From Nostoc sp. CHAB 5844 (GTDB lineage Bacteria > Cyanobacteriota > Cyanobacteriia > Cyanobacteriales > Nostocaceae), in NCBI RefSeq assembly GCF_020829595.1, contig NZ_JAIVFW010000014.1:1-64000 (forward strand): a stretch of 64,000 nucleotides of DNA. The letters are read 5' to 3'. Both the position numbers and the translations under genes were made by a program. Of the stretch, positions 28,871 through 37,542 are shown in pieces. The notes beneath the pieces were generated by a model. It made no database searches. It saw only the letters and a program-made list of their open reading frames with translations, and was not told where the DNA came from. How positions within the stretch are numbered: the stretch's first letter is position 1; each line of letters begins with the position of its first letter.

Positions 28871-28903
28871 TAGAGACGTTAAATGTAACGTCTCTATTTT
28901 TTT
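28871..28903 (+). terminator. intrinsic terminator made from a dispersed palindrome
   Basis: The stem TAGAGACGTTA/TAACGTCTCTA with a four-base loop is followed by seven T. The same GTAGAGACGTT palindrome is a dispersed repeat (see 27757-27787), so here it serves as the terminator of the pirin gene. Confidence 0.75.
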
Positions 28904-28913
28904 ATCGATTATT

Positions 28914-29092
28914 AGCTCGACTTTATCCAAAATTAAGAACTTGGTTCTCCTTATACGGCAAAAACTCTAGCTTTTTGGCAAAAACTTTTTCCATACCACT
29001 GATTATCAGTGAAATCGAAAAAGTCAAACGATAGCCTCACAAAGGTTTTAGCGTATGCGATCGCGTTCCGCGAAAATGGATAAAGTCGAGCT
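28914..29092. mobile_element. 179-bp MITE-like element with 16-bp inverted ends
   Basis: AGCTCGACTTTATCCA (28914-28929) and its exact complement (29077-29092) bound a non-coding segment. TTA stands next to both ends (ATTA-GCTCGAC and GTCGAGC-TTA), consistent with a short target duplication. The intervening DNA contains a HIP1 octamer. Confidence 0.6.
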
Positions 29093-30116
29093 TAGAAGAT
29101 GTTTTAAAAATAGGGGAATGATCAGAAAGCTCACAAGGCTGATGTTGAGATTTTTAGAAAACAACACCTTGTGAGCGAATTTTTATTATTGGTGTTAGTG
29201 TTTGAATAAGGATTTAAGACTTACGCAGTGAGACGAAAATCAAGTCTTGATAATGTTGGGTTCCATTCCTCCAACACCACTTGCTACAATTTGGGGAACC
29301 CGCGCAACGCACTGGCTCCCCAACCTACGCCTCAACGTTCTGGCTTGCGGCCTTAATGATTCCGTTTTTTACCGGACAAGATATAAAAAATCCTCTTAAA
29401 AAAAAATTTTCTGGTAAGTCTTAAGATTTTCTTCATGAAGAAAATACGGAAAATATTGGTAGAATTTTTTTGCGCTTAATAAGCGTCTGAGTGCTGCTTT
29501 TTCAATACTTAATAGTGTTCTGTTAATAAAAACTAAGCATATACAACAATATTTCCGCAAACTCTGTTTGTGTGAACCATTGTGATTTACGTAAATGCTT
29601 ATTCAAGGAGTTTAGAAGAAACTCTGAATAATTTAGTATGCAAATTAAGCTTGATAACTCAAACCCTATCCAGCAGAGTATTGCTTTTTAATTACTTAGT
29701 TACAAGTTCAGATTATTAAATATTTCTCAATAAGTAATTGTGCTGAAAATATTGCCAAAAATCGAGGTTAGGAAAACAATTTTGAAGGCAGCGATGACTA
29801 CAGCGGGCTACACCTACGCGTCATAATCTACAAGCATTACTTACCCTTATCCTCAAATCTCAGTAACGAGCTAAATTTGACACTTAAATATTCCAGTCAA
29901 TTTCCAACTTAATTACTGTTGATAACATAAAATTCACCTTAAATTGCCACAAAATAAACTAGAACCACTCTATTTGCCAGTATTTATGCAAATTTGAAGG
30001 TGTTCTAGAACTGTTGAATAATTTTTACCAAACGCCCAATTCATCATCTGAGTTTCAACCAGATTTAACAGCATATTCAGAAAACCTCTTGCTGATAATT
30101 AATTTAGGAGAAATTC
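29093..30116. other. about 1 kb intergenic region with repeats
   Basis: No gene is supported. It holds a stem GCTCACAAGG/CCTTGTGAGC with a following T-run (29129-29176), a fragment of the TTGGGTTCCATTCCTCCAAC repeat (about 29260-29345), a lone MITE end ACCGGACAAGATAT (29371-29384), and a perfect 20-base palindrome centred on CTTCATGAAG (29426-29445). The last bases carry a good ribosome binding site (TAGGAG). Confidence 0.5.
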
Positions 30117-31481
30117 ATGATTCCGGTTCAAATCACTCGCCAAGCTAAACACTGGCTACGGATAATTTGCTTTATCACTGGTTTCACTGCTGTCGTACTT
30201 ATAGGTGCATTTCTAAGTTACTCTGCCCAGGCATATCGGCCTTCTCAGACTAGTATTGTCTATGCAGAAAGCAACCTTCCCACAGAAAATGGTAACTCTA
30301 TTCTTGGCTTTCTGCGTGATGACAATGGCAACCTAACACCATTACCAAATTCTCCCTTTCCCGCAGGAGGCGCAGGAATTGCTGCTGATCCCACATTTAC
30401 AAATCTGCGAATCTTTAGCTCAGATCAGAATATTATCGTCAATCCTGAACAAACCCGCCTTTTTGCTGTCAACTCAGGATCGAACACCATCGCTGTATTT
30501 GACATTGAGCGTGATGGCAGTCTTGCTCCAGTGCCTGGTTCTCCATTCCCTTCCGGTGGAGTGAACCCAGTCAGCGTGGGTCTGGCAAAGAATTTTCTCT
30601 TTGTGGTCAATAAGAACAGAGATCCTCAGAACCCAGCTCAAGAAGCAAGCAATTCCCTGCCCAACTATACTGTCTTCCGTGTCACTCCCAGAGGCAGACT
30701 CATTCCAGTTCCAGAGTCTCATAAAGCTGCATTGTTCACTCAATATTGGCGATATGCTCGTGGAAGCAACCTCATTCGAGTTCCAGAGTCTACTGTCTCA
30801 CTTCCAGCAGGCTCTGACCCAACTCAAGCGCTGGTCTCAATAGACAAAAAGCTGCTATTTGGTGCAGACCAATTTGCTGGTGTGCTTCGGTCTTTTAGAA
30901 TTCTGCCAGAAGGTCGTCTGTTAGAAAGCCCAAATTCACCACTACTGCTCCCCGCATCAGAATTCGCTGGAACAGGCAGACCGCCTTTCCCGCTTGGACT
31001 CCAGGTTCATCCCAGACTGCCAATTTTGTATGTTGGCTTCGTGACCATCAATAGATTGGGAGTTTACACCTTCAATCCATCTACAGGCGCACTCAGCTTT
31101 TTCAAGACCGTACCAAATTCCGGTCAAGCACCCTGTTGGATTATTACCAACAGAGCCGGAACTCGTCTTTACACAACGAACAGTGTTGACAACAGTGTTA
31201 CTGTCTACAATCTTGTAAACCCAATCACGCCAGTACAGATTCAAAGGGTGGTGCTTAAAGGAGTTGGTAGTGCAGTCCAACTAGCTCTAGACGAAACAGA
31301 ATCGTTTCTACAGGTTGTTGACCGACGTAACTCGCCTAATAGAGTTGAAGGCAATGGGCTGCATATACTCAAGGTGAACCAAGACGGCACTTTAAATGAG
31401 GTAGATTCCTCGCCTATCCCACTCCCATCGGTGGAGAATAGCTTCTCACAAGGGATTGCTGTAGTGACAAGTAGAAAATAG
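30117..31481 (+). CDS. exported lactonase-like beta-propeller protein
   Basis: The 454-residue protein has an N-terminal membrane/signal segment (about 15-42, ending SYSAQAY) and then seven-bladed propeller repeats of the 6-phosphogluconolactonase (YkgB)/YVTN type: NSGSNTIAVFDIERDGSL, FGADQFAGVLRSFRI, PILYVGFVTINRLGVYTF, NSVDNSVTVYNL. The cytosolic lactonases lack a leader, so an external role is likely and the substrate is unknown. A 21-base string (30699 and 30771, one mismatch) is repeated 72 bases apart and adds 24 residues in frame (LIPVPES... LIRVPES). A TAGGAG site supports the start. Confidence 0.82.
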   Translation: MIPVQITRQAKHWLRIICFITGFTAVVLIGAFLSYSAQAYRPSQTSIVYAESNLPTENGNSILGFLRDDNGNLTPLPNSPFPAGGAGIAADPTFTNLRIFSSDQNIIVNPEQTRLFAVNSGSNTIAVFDIERDGSLAPVPGSPFPSGGVNPVSVGLAKNFLFVVNKNRDPQNPAQEASNSLPNYTVFRVTPRGRLIPVPESHKAALFTQYWRYARGSNLIRVPESTVSLPAGSDPTQALVSIDKKLLFGADQFAGVLRSFRILPEGRLLESPNSPLLLPASEFAGTGRPPFPLGLQVHPRLPILYVGFVTINRLGVYTFNPSTGALSFFKTVPNSGQAPCWIITNRAGTRLYTTNSVDNSVTVYNLVNPITPVQIQRVVLKGVGSAVQLALDETESFLQVVDRRNSPNRVEGNGLHILKVNQDGTLNEVDSSPIPLPSVENSFSQGIAVVTSRK

Positions 31482-31980
31482 ATGGAGATCAGGAAACTTG
31501 TGAAATTTTGGTAGCAATGGTGACTACTAATGATGTAGTCGGAACGAGGTGCGAAAGCGATAATTCCACCTGGTTGTCTGAACGCAACTTAGTCAGGACT
31601 TAAGCAAGGGTTAAGTAAAATTTAACCAGAGAGGAATGAGAGTTTGAGAAGTTTTTGGCGTAAGTTCTCAGCTAAAACACACATTCATTGCATAACTATG
31701 TATGAAGGTCGTCCTTTGTAAATGCAAAAGACAAAGGACAGAGGACAAATGACCAATGACAGTCTCAACTAGAGAATGTGCAAACATTAGCTTATTAGTA
31801 TTAGAACCGATAGTTTTATATTGAATTTGGTCTACTACTTATTCCTGATCTAAGACTCATATTTGATTTCAGAAAAAAATCAGTACACCCAGGCAATACT
31901 TCTTTTCCACTCCCTACCTACGTGAGTAAATTCGGAAATAAAACTGGATTCCTATAGTTCAAAAAACAACTTTTAACAGG
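31482..31980. other. 499-bp intergenic region
   Basis: AT-rich sequence with a short GGACAAATGACCAATGACAG type tandem repeat (about 31730-31765). No gene, terminator or operator can be named. It presumably holds the promoter of the downstream gene group. Confidence 0.4.
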
Positions 31981-32457
31981 ATGTTAATTATGTTGAGTCA
32001 GATATTTTCTAATTCTGAGGAAATCGTTAAATTTTTAGTGGAAATATTTTTTATTGTTTTTATTATTTTTAGTGCTATTGTGATATATATTGTGACAGGT
32101 AAACAACAAGCAAAAACTACACTAAAAAAAATTGATGTACCGCTAGTAGTGGCTGCAAGATTCAAAATAAAACCTGATAAAAGAGAAGAATTCATAGAAC
32201 TTTCGAGGTCTGTCTTAGAACAAACAATTGCAGAAGCAGGAGTAATTAGTTACAGCTTTTATGAGGATTTGAATCTGCAAAATCACTTCATATTTTTTGA
32301 AGAATGGCAGAGTCGAGAGGCACTTGAATTTCACTTAAACACTCCTTATCTAGAAAGACTGATGCAAAAATTTCCTGAGTTTATTAATGGAGAACCAAAT
32401 ATTAGGGTATATGAAATTAACAAGGTAGATTATGAACTTCCATCTACTACAAACTAA
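31981..32457 (+). CDS. membrane-anchored ABM-family monooxygenase
   Basis: The 158-residue protein has one N-terminal transmembrane helix (about 15-40, VEIFFIVFIIFSAIVIYIV) followed by an antibiotic biosynthesis monooxygenase domain (about 53-150): VVAARFKIKPDKREEFIEL, AGVISYSFYED, FIFFEEWQSREALEFHL. ABM proteins are small ferredoxin-like dimers that oxidise aromatic substrates without cofactors or act as heme or quinol monooxygenases. The membrane anchor is unusual. It is 31 bases before the carboxymuconolactone decarboxylase gene and is probably co-transcribed with it. Confidence 0.82.
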   Translation: MLIMLSQIFSNSEEIVKFLVEIFFIVFIIFSAIVIYIVTGKQQAKTTLKKIDVPLVVAARFKIKPDKREEFIELSRSVLEQTIAEAGVISYSFYEDLNLQNHFIFFEEWQSREALEFHLNTPYLERLMQKFPEFINGEPNIRVYEINKVDYELPSTTN

Positions 32458-32488
32458 AAATCAAAAGCTGTAATATTTGGAGGATATT

Positions 32489-32827
32489 ATGGGTCACAAA
32501 AATGCGGTTCTAGACGACATAAATCTGCAAAATGCTTTGAAAGACATCAACCCGAAATTTGGTGATTTTTGCACCCGTGTAGCAGGCGAAGCGTGGGGTC
32601 TGCCATTAATTGACCAAAAAACCAAAGCTTTGATCACGATCGCGGTTGATGTTGTGAATCAGGATCAGGTAGGGCCAGGTAGTCCTTTTGCTGCCCATGT
32701 CAATATGGCCATTCAGCAAGGGGCTACTCGTGAAGAAATCGAAGAACTCCTGCTATTCATGTGCGTTTATGCAGGATTCAATAAAGCTGCTGGTTGCTTT
32801 GGCACTCTCAATGAGATTCTTGGTTAA
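32489..32827 (+). CDS. carboxymuconolactone decarboxylase family protein
   Basis: The 112-residue protein is of the CMD/AhpD-like all-helical fold: KTKALITIAVDVV, AHVNMAIQQGATREEIEELLLF, and a late YAGFNKAAGCF. The AhpD CxxC redox pair is absent (MCVYAGFNKAAGC has separated Cys residues), so decarboxylase or isomerase chemistry is more likely than peroxidase reduction. The ATG at 32489 with GGAGG eight bases upstream is chosen over a TTG at 32477. Neighbours are an ABM monooxygenase and a crotonase-fold hydrolase, suggesting one degradation pathway. Confidence 0.85.
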   Translation: MGHKNAVLDDINLQNALKDINPKFGDFCTRVAGEAWGLPLIDQKTKALITIAVDVVNQDQVGPGSPFAAHVNMAIQQGATREEIEELLLFMCVYAGFNKAAGCFGTLNEILG

Positions 32828-32900
32828 CCCGCGCGGACTTTGTGATTGACCAAAATCAGCAGATTGTGTTGACTTATATATACTTTGGAGAATTGCAAAC

Positions 32901-33677
32901 ATGGTGACTTTAACTCAAACTCAACCCGCTTATTTCACCAAATACGAGAACTTGCACTTCCACCGTGATGAAAACGGGATTTTAGAAGTCAGAATGCACA
33001 CCAATGATGGGCCGTTCATCTTCACCGGACAAACTCATAGAGAGTTTCCCGATGCTTTCTATGACATCAGCCGCGATCGCGACAATCGAATCGTCATTTT
33101 GACAGGTACAGGCGATTCCTGGATGGCTCAAATTGATTTCAACAGTCTAGGCGATGTCACCAATCCGCGTGAGTGGGACAAGACTTTATGGGAAGGTAAA
33201 AAAGTGCTGCAAAACCTACTCGATATTGAAGTGCCAATGATCTCAGCCGTCAATGGCCCCGCCCTCCTGCACACTGAATACATACTCACCACAGACATTA
33301 TTCTCGCGTCAGAGAATGCCACTTTTCAGGATATGCCGCACCTGAATGCAGGGATCGTTCCAGGTGATGGAGTACATATCCTGTGGCCATTCGTATTAGG
33401 CCCCTCTCGTGGACGTTACTTCTTGCTGACTCAAGAGACCTTAACTGCCCAGCAAGCCTATGAATTAGGAGTTGTCAATGAAGTATTGCCGCCTTCTAGA
33501 CTCATAGAGCGTGCGTGGGAGTTAGCAAGACAACTGGCAAAACAACCGACCCTGACTTTGCGCTACACCCGTGCGGCCCTGACCCAACGAATCAAGCGCA
33601 TAGTCAACGAAGGCATAGGATATGGTCTGGCAATGGAAGGGATCACTGCCACTGACCTCCGCAACGCTCAACAATAA
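32901..33677 (+). CDS. crotonase-fold enzyme resembling 6-oxocamphor hydrolase
   Basis: The 258-residue enoyl-CoA hydratase superfamily protein resembles, from memory, 6-oxocamphor hydrolase, a beta-diketone hydrolase (retro-Claisenase) that cleaves a C-C bond without CoA. Shared features are KYENL near the N-terminus, VILTGTGDSW, EVPMISAVNGP, ATFQDMPHLNAGIVPGDGVH and GRYFLLTQ. Residues matching its active-site His and Asp are His124, His147 and Asp156; the Trp of the model enzyme is Phe here. The oxyanion-hole pattern of true hydratases (GGG) is not present. It follows the decarboxylase-like gene by 73 bases. The substrate is unknown, probably a cyclic diketone. Confidence 0.82.
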   Translation: MVTLTQTQPAYFTKYENLHFHRDENGILEVRMHTNDGPFIFTGQTHREFPDAFYDISRDRDNRIVILTGTGDSWMAQIDFNSLGDVTNPREWDKTLWEGKKVLQNLLDIEVPMISAVNGPALLHTEYILTTDIILASENATFQDMPHLNAGIVPGDGVHILWPFVLGPSRGRYFLLTQETLTAQQAYELGVVNEVLPPSRLIERAWELARQLAKQPTLTLRYTRAALTQRIKRIVNEGIGYGLAMEGITATDLRNAQQ

Positions 33678-33918
33678 AGAGTGCTGAGTGCTGAGGAGTC
33701 ACTGCGGTCTTGGGGTCTCCCCAAGTGGAGCAAGTGGCGTTGCTGAGTTAAAAGCTCACCCAGCACTCGGCACTGAATAAGATGAAACCCTAAAAGCCTG
33801 TCAAGAAACAACTTGTACAATTTGCTATTTAGAAAGCTGAGTAAGAAAACATTTCTCATGCAATCAAGCCAAGGTTGTTTTGTAACAAGGTCTAAACTGA
33901 ATTTGTGATCAGACAACC

Positions 33919-34710
33919 ATGAATAAATCTTTTGCACAGACATTAAGCGATCGCTGGACACTACAGGGAAAAAAAGCTTTGATTACCGGAGCAACTAAAG
34001 GGATTGGACTGGCGATCGCAGTTGAGTTTCTCGGACTTGGTGCAGAGGTGATGATTGTTGCCCGTAATTCCGAAGCAATTGAGCATCTGCTTAAATCCTG
34101 GCAATCTCAAGGGTGGCTGGCACATGGAATTGCCGCCGATGTGGCAACATCCGATGGTCGTCAGATGATTTTTGACAGCGTTGGCGAAAAGTTTTCTGGA
34201 CTGGATATTCTCATCAATAATGTGGGGACAAATATCCGTAAGAAAGCAGTGGAATACACAGCTGATGAGTATGACCACATCTTCCAAACTAATTTGACCT
34301 CTGTGTTTGAAATGTGCCGACTAGTTCACCCATTGCTGAAAGCTGGAGAAAACAGCACTATTGTGAATGTGGGTTCCGTCGCTGGATTAACCTCAATTCG
34401 CACCGGAATACCTTATGGAATGACCAAAGCAGCACTTGTACAACTAACTAAATCCTTAGCTGTAGAATGGGCAGGCGATCGTATCCGAGTCAATTCTGTT
34501 GCACCCTGGTTTATTCGTACACCGCTGACTGAACCCCTGTTGAGCAACCCAGAGGTTTTGACTTCAGTTTTAGCTCGTACTCCCTTAAAGCGAGTTGGTG
34601 AACCAGAGGAAGTAGCAGGTTTAGTGGCATTTCTATGTATGCCCATCGCCACTTACATCACGGGACAGTGCATTCCAGTGGATGGAGGATTTTTAATATT
34701 TGGCTTCTAA
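33919..34710 (+). CDS. SDR-family oxidoreductase (tropinone-reductase-like)
   Basis: The 263-residue classical short-chain dehydrogenase has the NADP-binding TGATKGIG, the structural NNVG, catalytic Ser in NVGSVAG and YGMTK (Tyr, Lys), and the C-terminal PVDGG. The closest remembered relatives are plant tropinone reductases, which reduce ketones. Its position at the end of the ABM-CMD-hydrolase group suggests that it oxidises or reduces an alcohol/ketone of the same pathway. The 240 bases before it contain a CTTGGGGTCTCCCCAAG repeat hairpin (about 33711-33727), so it may have its own promoter. Confidence 0.9.
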   Translation: MNKSFAQTLSDRWTLQGKKALITGATKGIGLAIAVEFLGLGAEVMIVARNSEAIEHLLKSWQSQGWLAHGIAADVATSDGRQMIFDSVGEKFSGLDILINNVGTNIRKKAVEYTADEYDHIFQTNLTSVFEMCRLVHPLLKAGENSTIVNVGSVAGLTSIRTGIPYGMTKAALVQLTKSLAVEWAGDRIRVNSVAPWFIRTPLTEPLLSNPEVLTSVLARTPLKRVGEPEEVAGLVAFLCMPIATYITGQCIPVDGGFLIFGF

Positions 34711-34874
34711 ATCAATATTGAACCATTTTGTTCGTTGATTTCTATCAGCAATTCTTTTGCAGGTAGGTTCTCTGCTGACAAAGCGTAGTAAAGTTCTTAA
34801 CACTTCGGACTTTGGAGACTGAAGAAATTATAGAAATTTATTTACACCTTCCCAAAATCGTCAGGATAGATATC

Positions 34875-35978
34875 ATGATCAATACTCTCACTTCGATATT
34901 TTACAAAGATGCTTTATTGCCACATTGGAAAAATTGCTTAGGTTGGGTAAGTTGCCTATCAACCGCGATTGTTCTGAATACATCACCAGCACATGCGGCT
35001 GTATTTCAGTCAGACTTGGTGGTTACTAGTGCAGCTAACAATGGGAATAATCAAGTACTGCGATTTGATGGGCAAACTGGCAGATTACTCGGACAATTTA
35101 CAGTTGGCGGTGGGGTAACTGACCCTAGAGATATACTCTTAAGAGAACCAGGAGGAGATGTTGTTTATGTTAATAGCGGGGATAACAGAGTTCTGACCTA
35201 CAACTCCACTACAGGAGCTTTCTTAGGAACATTCACTTCTTTCCCTAATCTCAATCCTGGTGGTTCAGTATTTGGCCCAGACGGTAATTATTACGTAGGT
35301 GCGCGTTCTCTCCGTACTATCATACGCTTCAATGGACAAACAGGGGAATTTATTGATAACTTTATCCCACCAAATCTGGTAGCATTTCCGAGAGGCTTCA
35401 CATTTGGATTAAATGGGAACCTTTATTTAGGAAATGGAGCCGATCCCACTACCGGCTCTGGTGGAGGTACAATTTTACAATTCAACGGTCAAACTGGAGA
35501 GTTACTCAACGCTAGTTTTGTCAACGACCCTGAGCTTAGTCCACTAGATCTCATCACAGGCCCAAATGGCGACCTCTATGTCAGTAGTGAATTCCCATTT
35601 GGCAACACTAACTCTGTTGGTACTGTGCGTCGTTATAACAGCCAAACCGGAGAGTTGTTAGCTGTCCTCGACGCTGGTGTAGACGAACAAGGAATACCAA
35701 GGCTAAGTCGTCCCAGAGGTATAGGCTTTGGGCCAGACGGTAATCTTTATGTTAGTAGCACTGGAACAGGAAGTGTTGTCCGTTTCAACGGAACTACAGG
35801 AGCATTCACTGATGTCTTTGCAGAATATCCTAATCTGAATGGTCAGGCTCTAGCTTTCGTACCCAGTCAAGCTAGGACTACTGTTAATGAACCTAAGAAT
35901 GTTGTAGGTTTGCTAGTTTTAGCCGCATTCGGTGTTCCAGCAGCATTGAAATATAAGCGTTCAATGAAATTAAGCTAA
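34875..35978 (+). CDS. exported NHL-repeat protein with PEP-CTERM-like tail
   Basis: The 367-residue protein has a signal peptide ending near SPAHAAVF, then NHL/propeller repeats rich in FDGQTGRLLG and FGPDGNLYVSS, and ends with NEPKNVVGLLVLAAFGVPAALKYKR. That tail has the order of a PEP-CTERM sorting signal (EP motif, hydrophobic helix, basic end), with EPK in place of the usual PEP. Such proteins are often processed by exosortase and linked to extracellular polysaccharide. The ATG at 34875 is preferred to a TTG at 34812. No exosortase lies in the window. Confidence 0.8.
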   Translation: MINTLTSIFYKDALLPHWKNCLGWVSCLSTAIVLNTSPAHAAVFQSDLVVTSAANNGNNQVLRFDGQTGRLLGQFTVGGGVTDPRDILLREPGGDVVYVNSGDNRVLTYNSTTGAFLGTFTSFPNLNPGGSVFGPDGNYYVGARSLRTIIRFNGQTGEFIDNFIPPNLVAFPRGFTFGLNGNLYLGNGADPTTGSGGGTILQFNGQTGELLNASFVNDPELSPLDLITGPNGDLYVSSEFPFGNTNSVGTVRRYNSQTGELLAVLDAGVDEQGIPRLSRPRGIGFGPDGNLYVSSTGTGSVVRFNGTTGAFTDVFAEYPNLNGQALAFVPSQARTTVNEPKNVVGLLVLAAFGVPAALKYKRSMKLS

Positions 35979-36199
35979 AAATTTGTCGCAATTCCTGGCT
36001 GCTCAAAACTGCCAACAAGCAAAAACCTTTGACGACTTTTACTGAAGCGAATAAAGCCTTGAGAACAGCCATATATTTGACTGTTCATAATGGCGTATTT
36101 GCGGCTCATAAAGTTAGGAATAATGGTTACATTTGAGCTTAATTTTTGTTTAAGTCCTGCTGGAAAAATAAATGCCAATTACTCTCAAGGAGAAAATGA

Positions 36200-36766
36200 A
36201 TGATTAAACGGATTAACTACTATAAAGAACTAGCTGCTGACTATTCACGTCCTGGGTTAGTTGCTGATGATGTCAAGCAAAAACTGATTCAGCAAGGTGA
36301 GAAGTTTGTGCAGATGAAAGAAGCTGTCATACCGCAGATTGGTAATGATTATCCGCTAGAACAAATAGAACAAGAAAATAAGGAATGGTGGCCTACTCAT
36401 TGTGAAGCACTACGACAAGGTAGAGGGGATATTTTGACAGGCGAATATCGTCACGACTTAGTATATTTCTGTCAAGATGGGCCATTTTACGGACTAGAAG
36501 AACAAAAAGAGCGAGAACAACATTGGTGGGCTTTAATCGCACAGCCTCATGTCACAATGTGTTGGCCAATAGTCCAGTTTTGGGGTGAATTTGTTCACTT
36601 TGAATGGAAATGTGAAGATGATGAAACTAATGAAACCCTTGCCAAAGGTATGGTTTGTTGGGTCAGACGTGGACATCGTGGTGGTTGTTATTTCAAGAGT
36701 GAACAATTAACTTTCTATCGGGATGTATTTGCTGCACCTGAGTTGGTGAAATTGATTACTTTATAG
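36200..36766 (+). CDS. conserved hypothetical protein, possibly NTF2/SnoaL-like
   Basis: The 188-residue protein has long amphipathic helices, then a Trp- and His-rich middle (HWWALIAQPHVTMCWPIVQFWGE) and FKSEQLTFYRD near the end. This alternation could be a cone-shaped SnoaL/NTF2-like fold, but no catalytic motif confirms it. AAGGAGA lies before the ATG. It is 22 bases before the DJ-1 gene, and both begin the conserved block that continues with AGE epimerase. From memory, the gene order parallels Synechocystis slr1852 to slr1855. The function is unknown. Confidence 0.75.
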   Translation: MIKRINYYKELAADYSRPGLVADDVKQKLIQQGEKFVQMKEAVIPQIGNDYPLEQIEQENKEWWPTHCEALRQGRGDILTGEYRHDLVYFCQDGPFYGLEEQKEREQHWWALIAQPHVTMCWPIVQFWGEFVHFEWKCEDDETNETLAKGMVCWVRRGHRGGCYFKSEQLTFYRDVFAAPELVKLITL

Positions 36767-36788
36767 CCAGAAAATCAAGGTAATTGAT

Positions 36789-37460
36789 ATGACATCTCAA
36801 ACTGTTCAAGCTGTAGTCAACAGTGAAATTGGGCAACCAATCAAAGGCAAAATTGCTGTTTTGATTGAGGAACACTTCGACCAAACTGAATTTTGTAAAT
36901 TCAACGAATATTTTCCCCAAAAAGGCTATCAAGTAGAGTATGTTTCTCATCTTTGGGGTAATCCGCAATTAACTTTTGGCAGTAATCCTGATACAGGTAT
37001 AGTCGAAGCTCACGTAATAGTCACAACAGAAATCAATGATATCCATCCTACAGATTACAAAGGCGTAATTTGTATTGGTGCTTATGCTATGGATCGCTTA
37101 AGATATCAAGTTTCTGTGAAAAAAGGGCAGAAAAATCAAGCACCTGCTGTCATTTTTTTGAGAAAAGCTATGGATACAGAAAATTTAAAAATAGGCACAA
37201 TTTGTCATAGCTTATGGCTTTTATGTGCTGATCCTAGTTTGTTGAAAAATCGGCGAGTCACCTGTGCTCATAACATTATATGTGATGTTGAAAATGCAGG
37301 TGCTGAAGTTATCTATGAAGGTGATGCAACTGCGGAATTAATTATCGATGGCAATTTAATTACAGGCAAACATCCGGGAATGGTTGATCAGTTTATGGAA
37401 GTGTTTGTGGCAGAGATGGAAAAACAGACACCTATACAAGCAGTTGCTTCTAAAGCATAA
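36789..37460 (+). CDS. DJ-1/PfpI-family protein
   Basis: The 223-residue protein has the class I glutamine amidotransferase-like fold of DJ-1/PfpI: GKIAVLIEEHF near the start (Glu27/28) and the nucleophile elbow GTICHSLWLL with Cys139 followed by His140, the pair found in PfpI proteases and glyoxalase III-type enzymes. Relatives act as glyoxalases, deglycase-like proteins or chaperones. It is closely spaced after the unknown gene at 36200 and precedes the AGE epimerase, which suggests a role in sugar-derived carbonyl detoxification (inference). Confidence 0.88.
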   Translation: MTSQTVQAVVNSEIGQPIKGKIAVLIEEHFDQTEFCKFNEYFPQKGYQVEYVSHLWGNPQLTFGSNPDTGIVEAHVIVTTEINDIHPTDYKGVICIGAYAMDRLRYQVSVKKGQKNQAPAVIFLRKAMDTENLKIGTICHSLWLLCADPSLLKNRRVTCAHNIICDVENAGAEVIYEGDATAELIIDGNLITGKHPGMVDQFMEVFVAEMEKQTPIQAVASKA

Positions 37461-37542
37461 CTATACTCGCAGTAGAAACCACGATGAGTATGCAACGAAT
37501 TGTTGGTTTCTACATTTTTATCCAATGATTTTGGGATAAATT

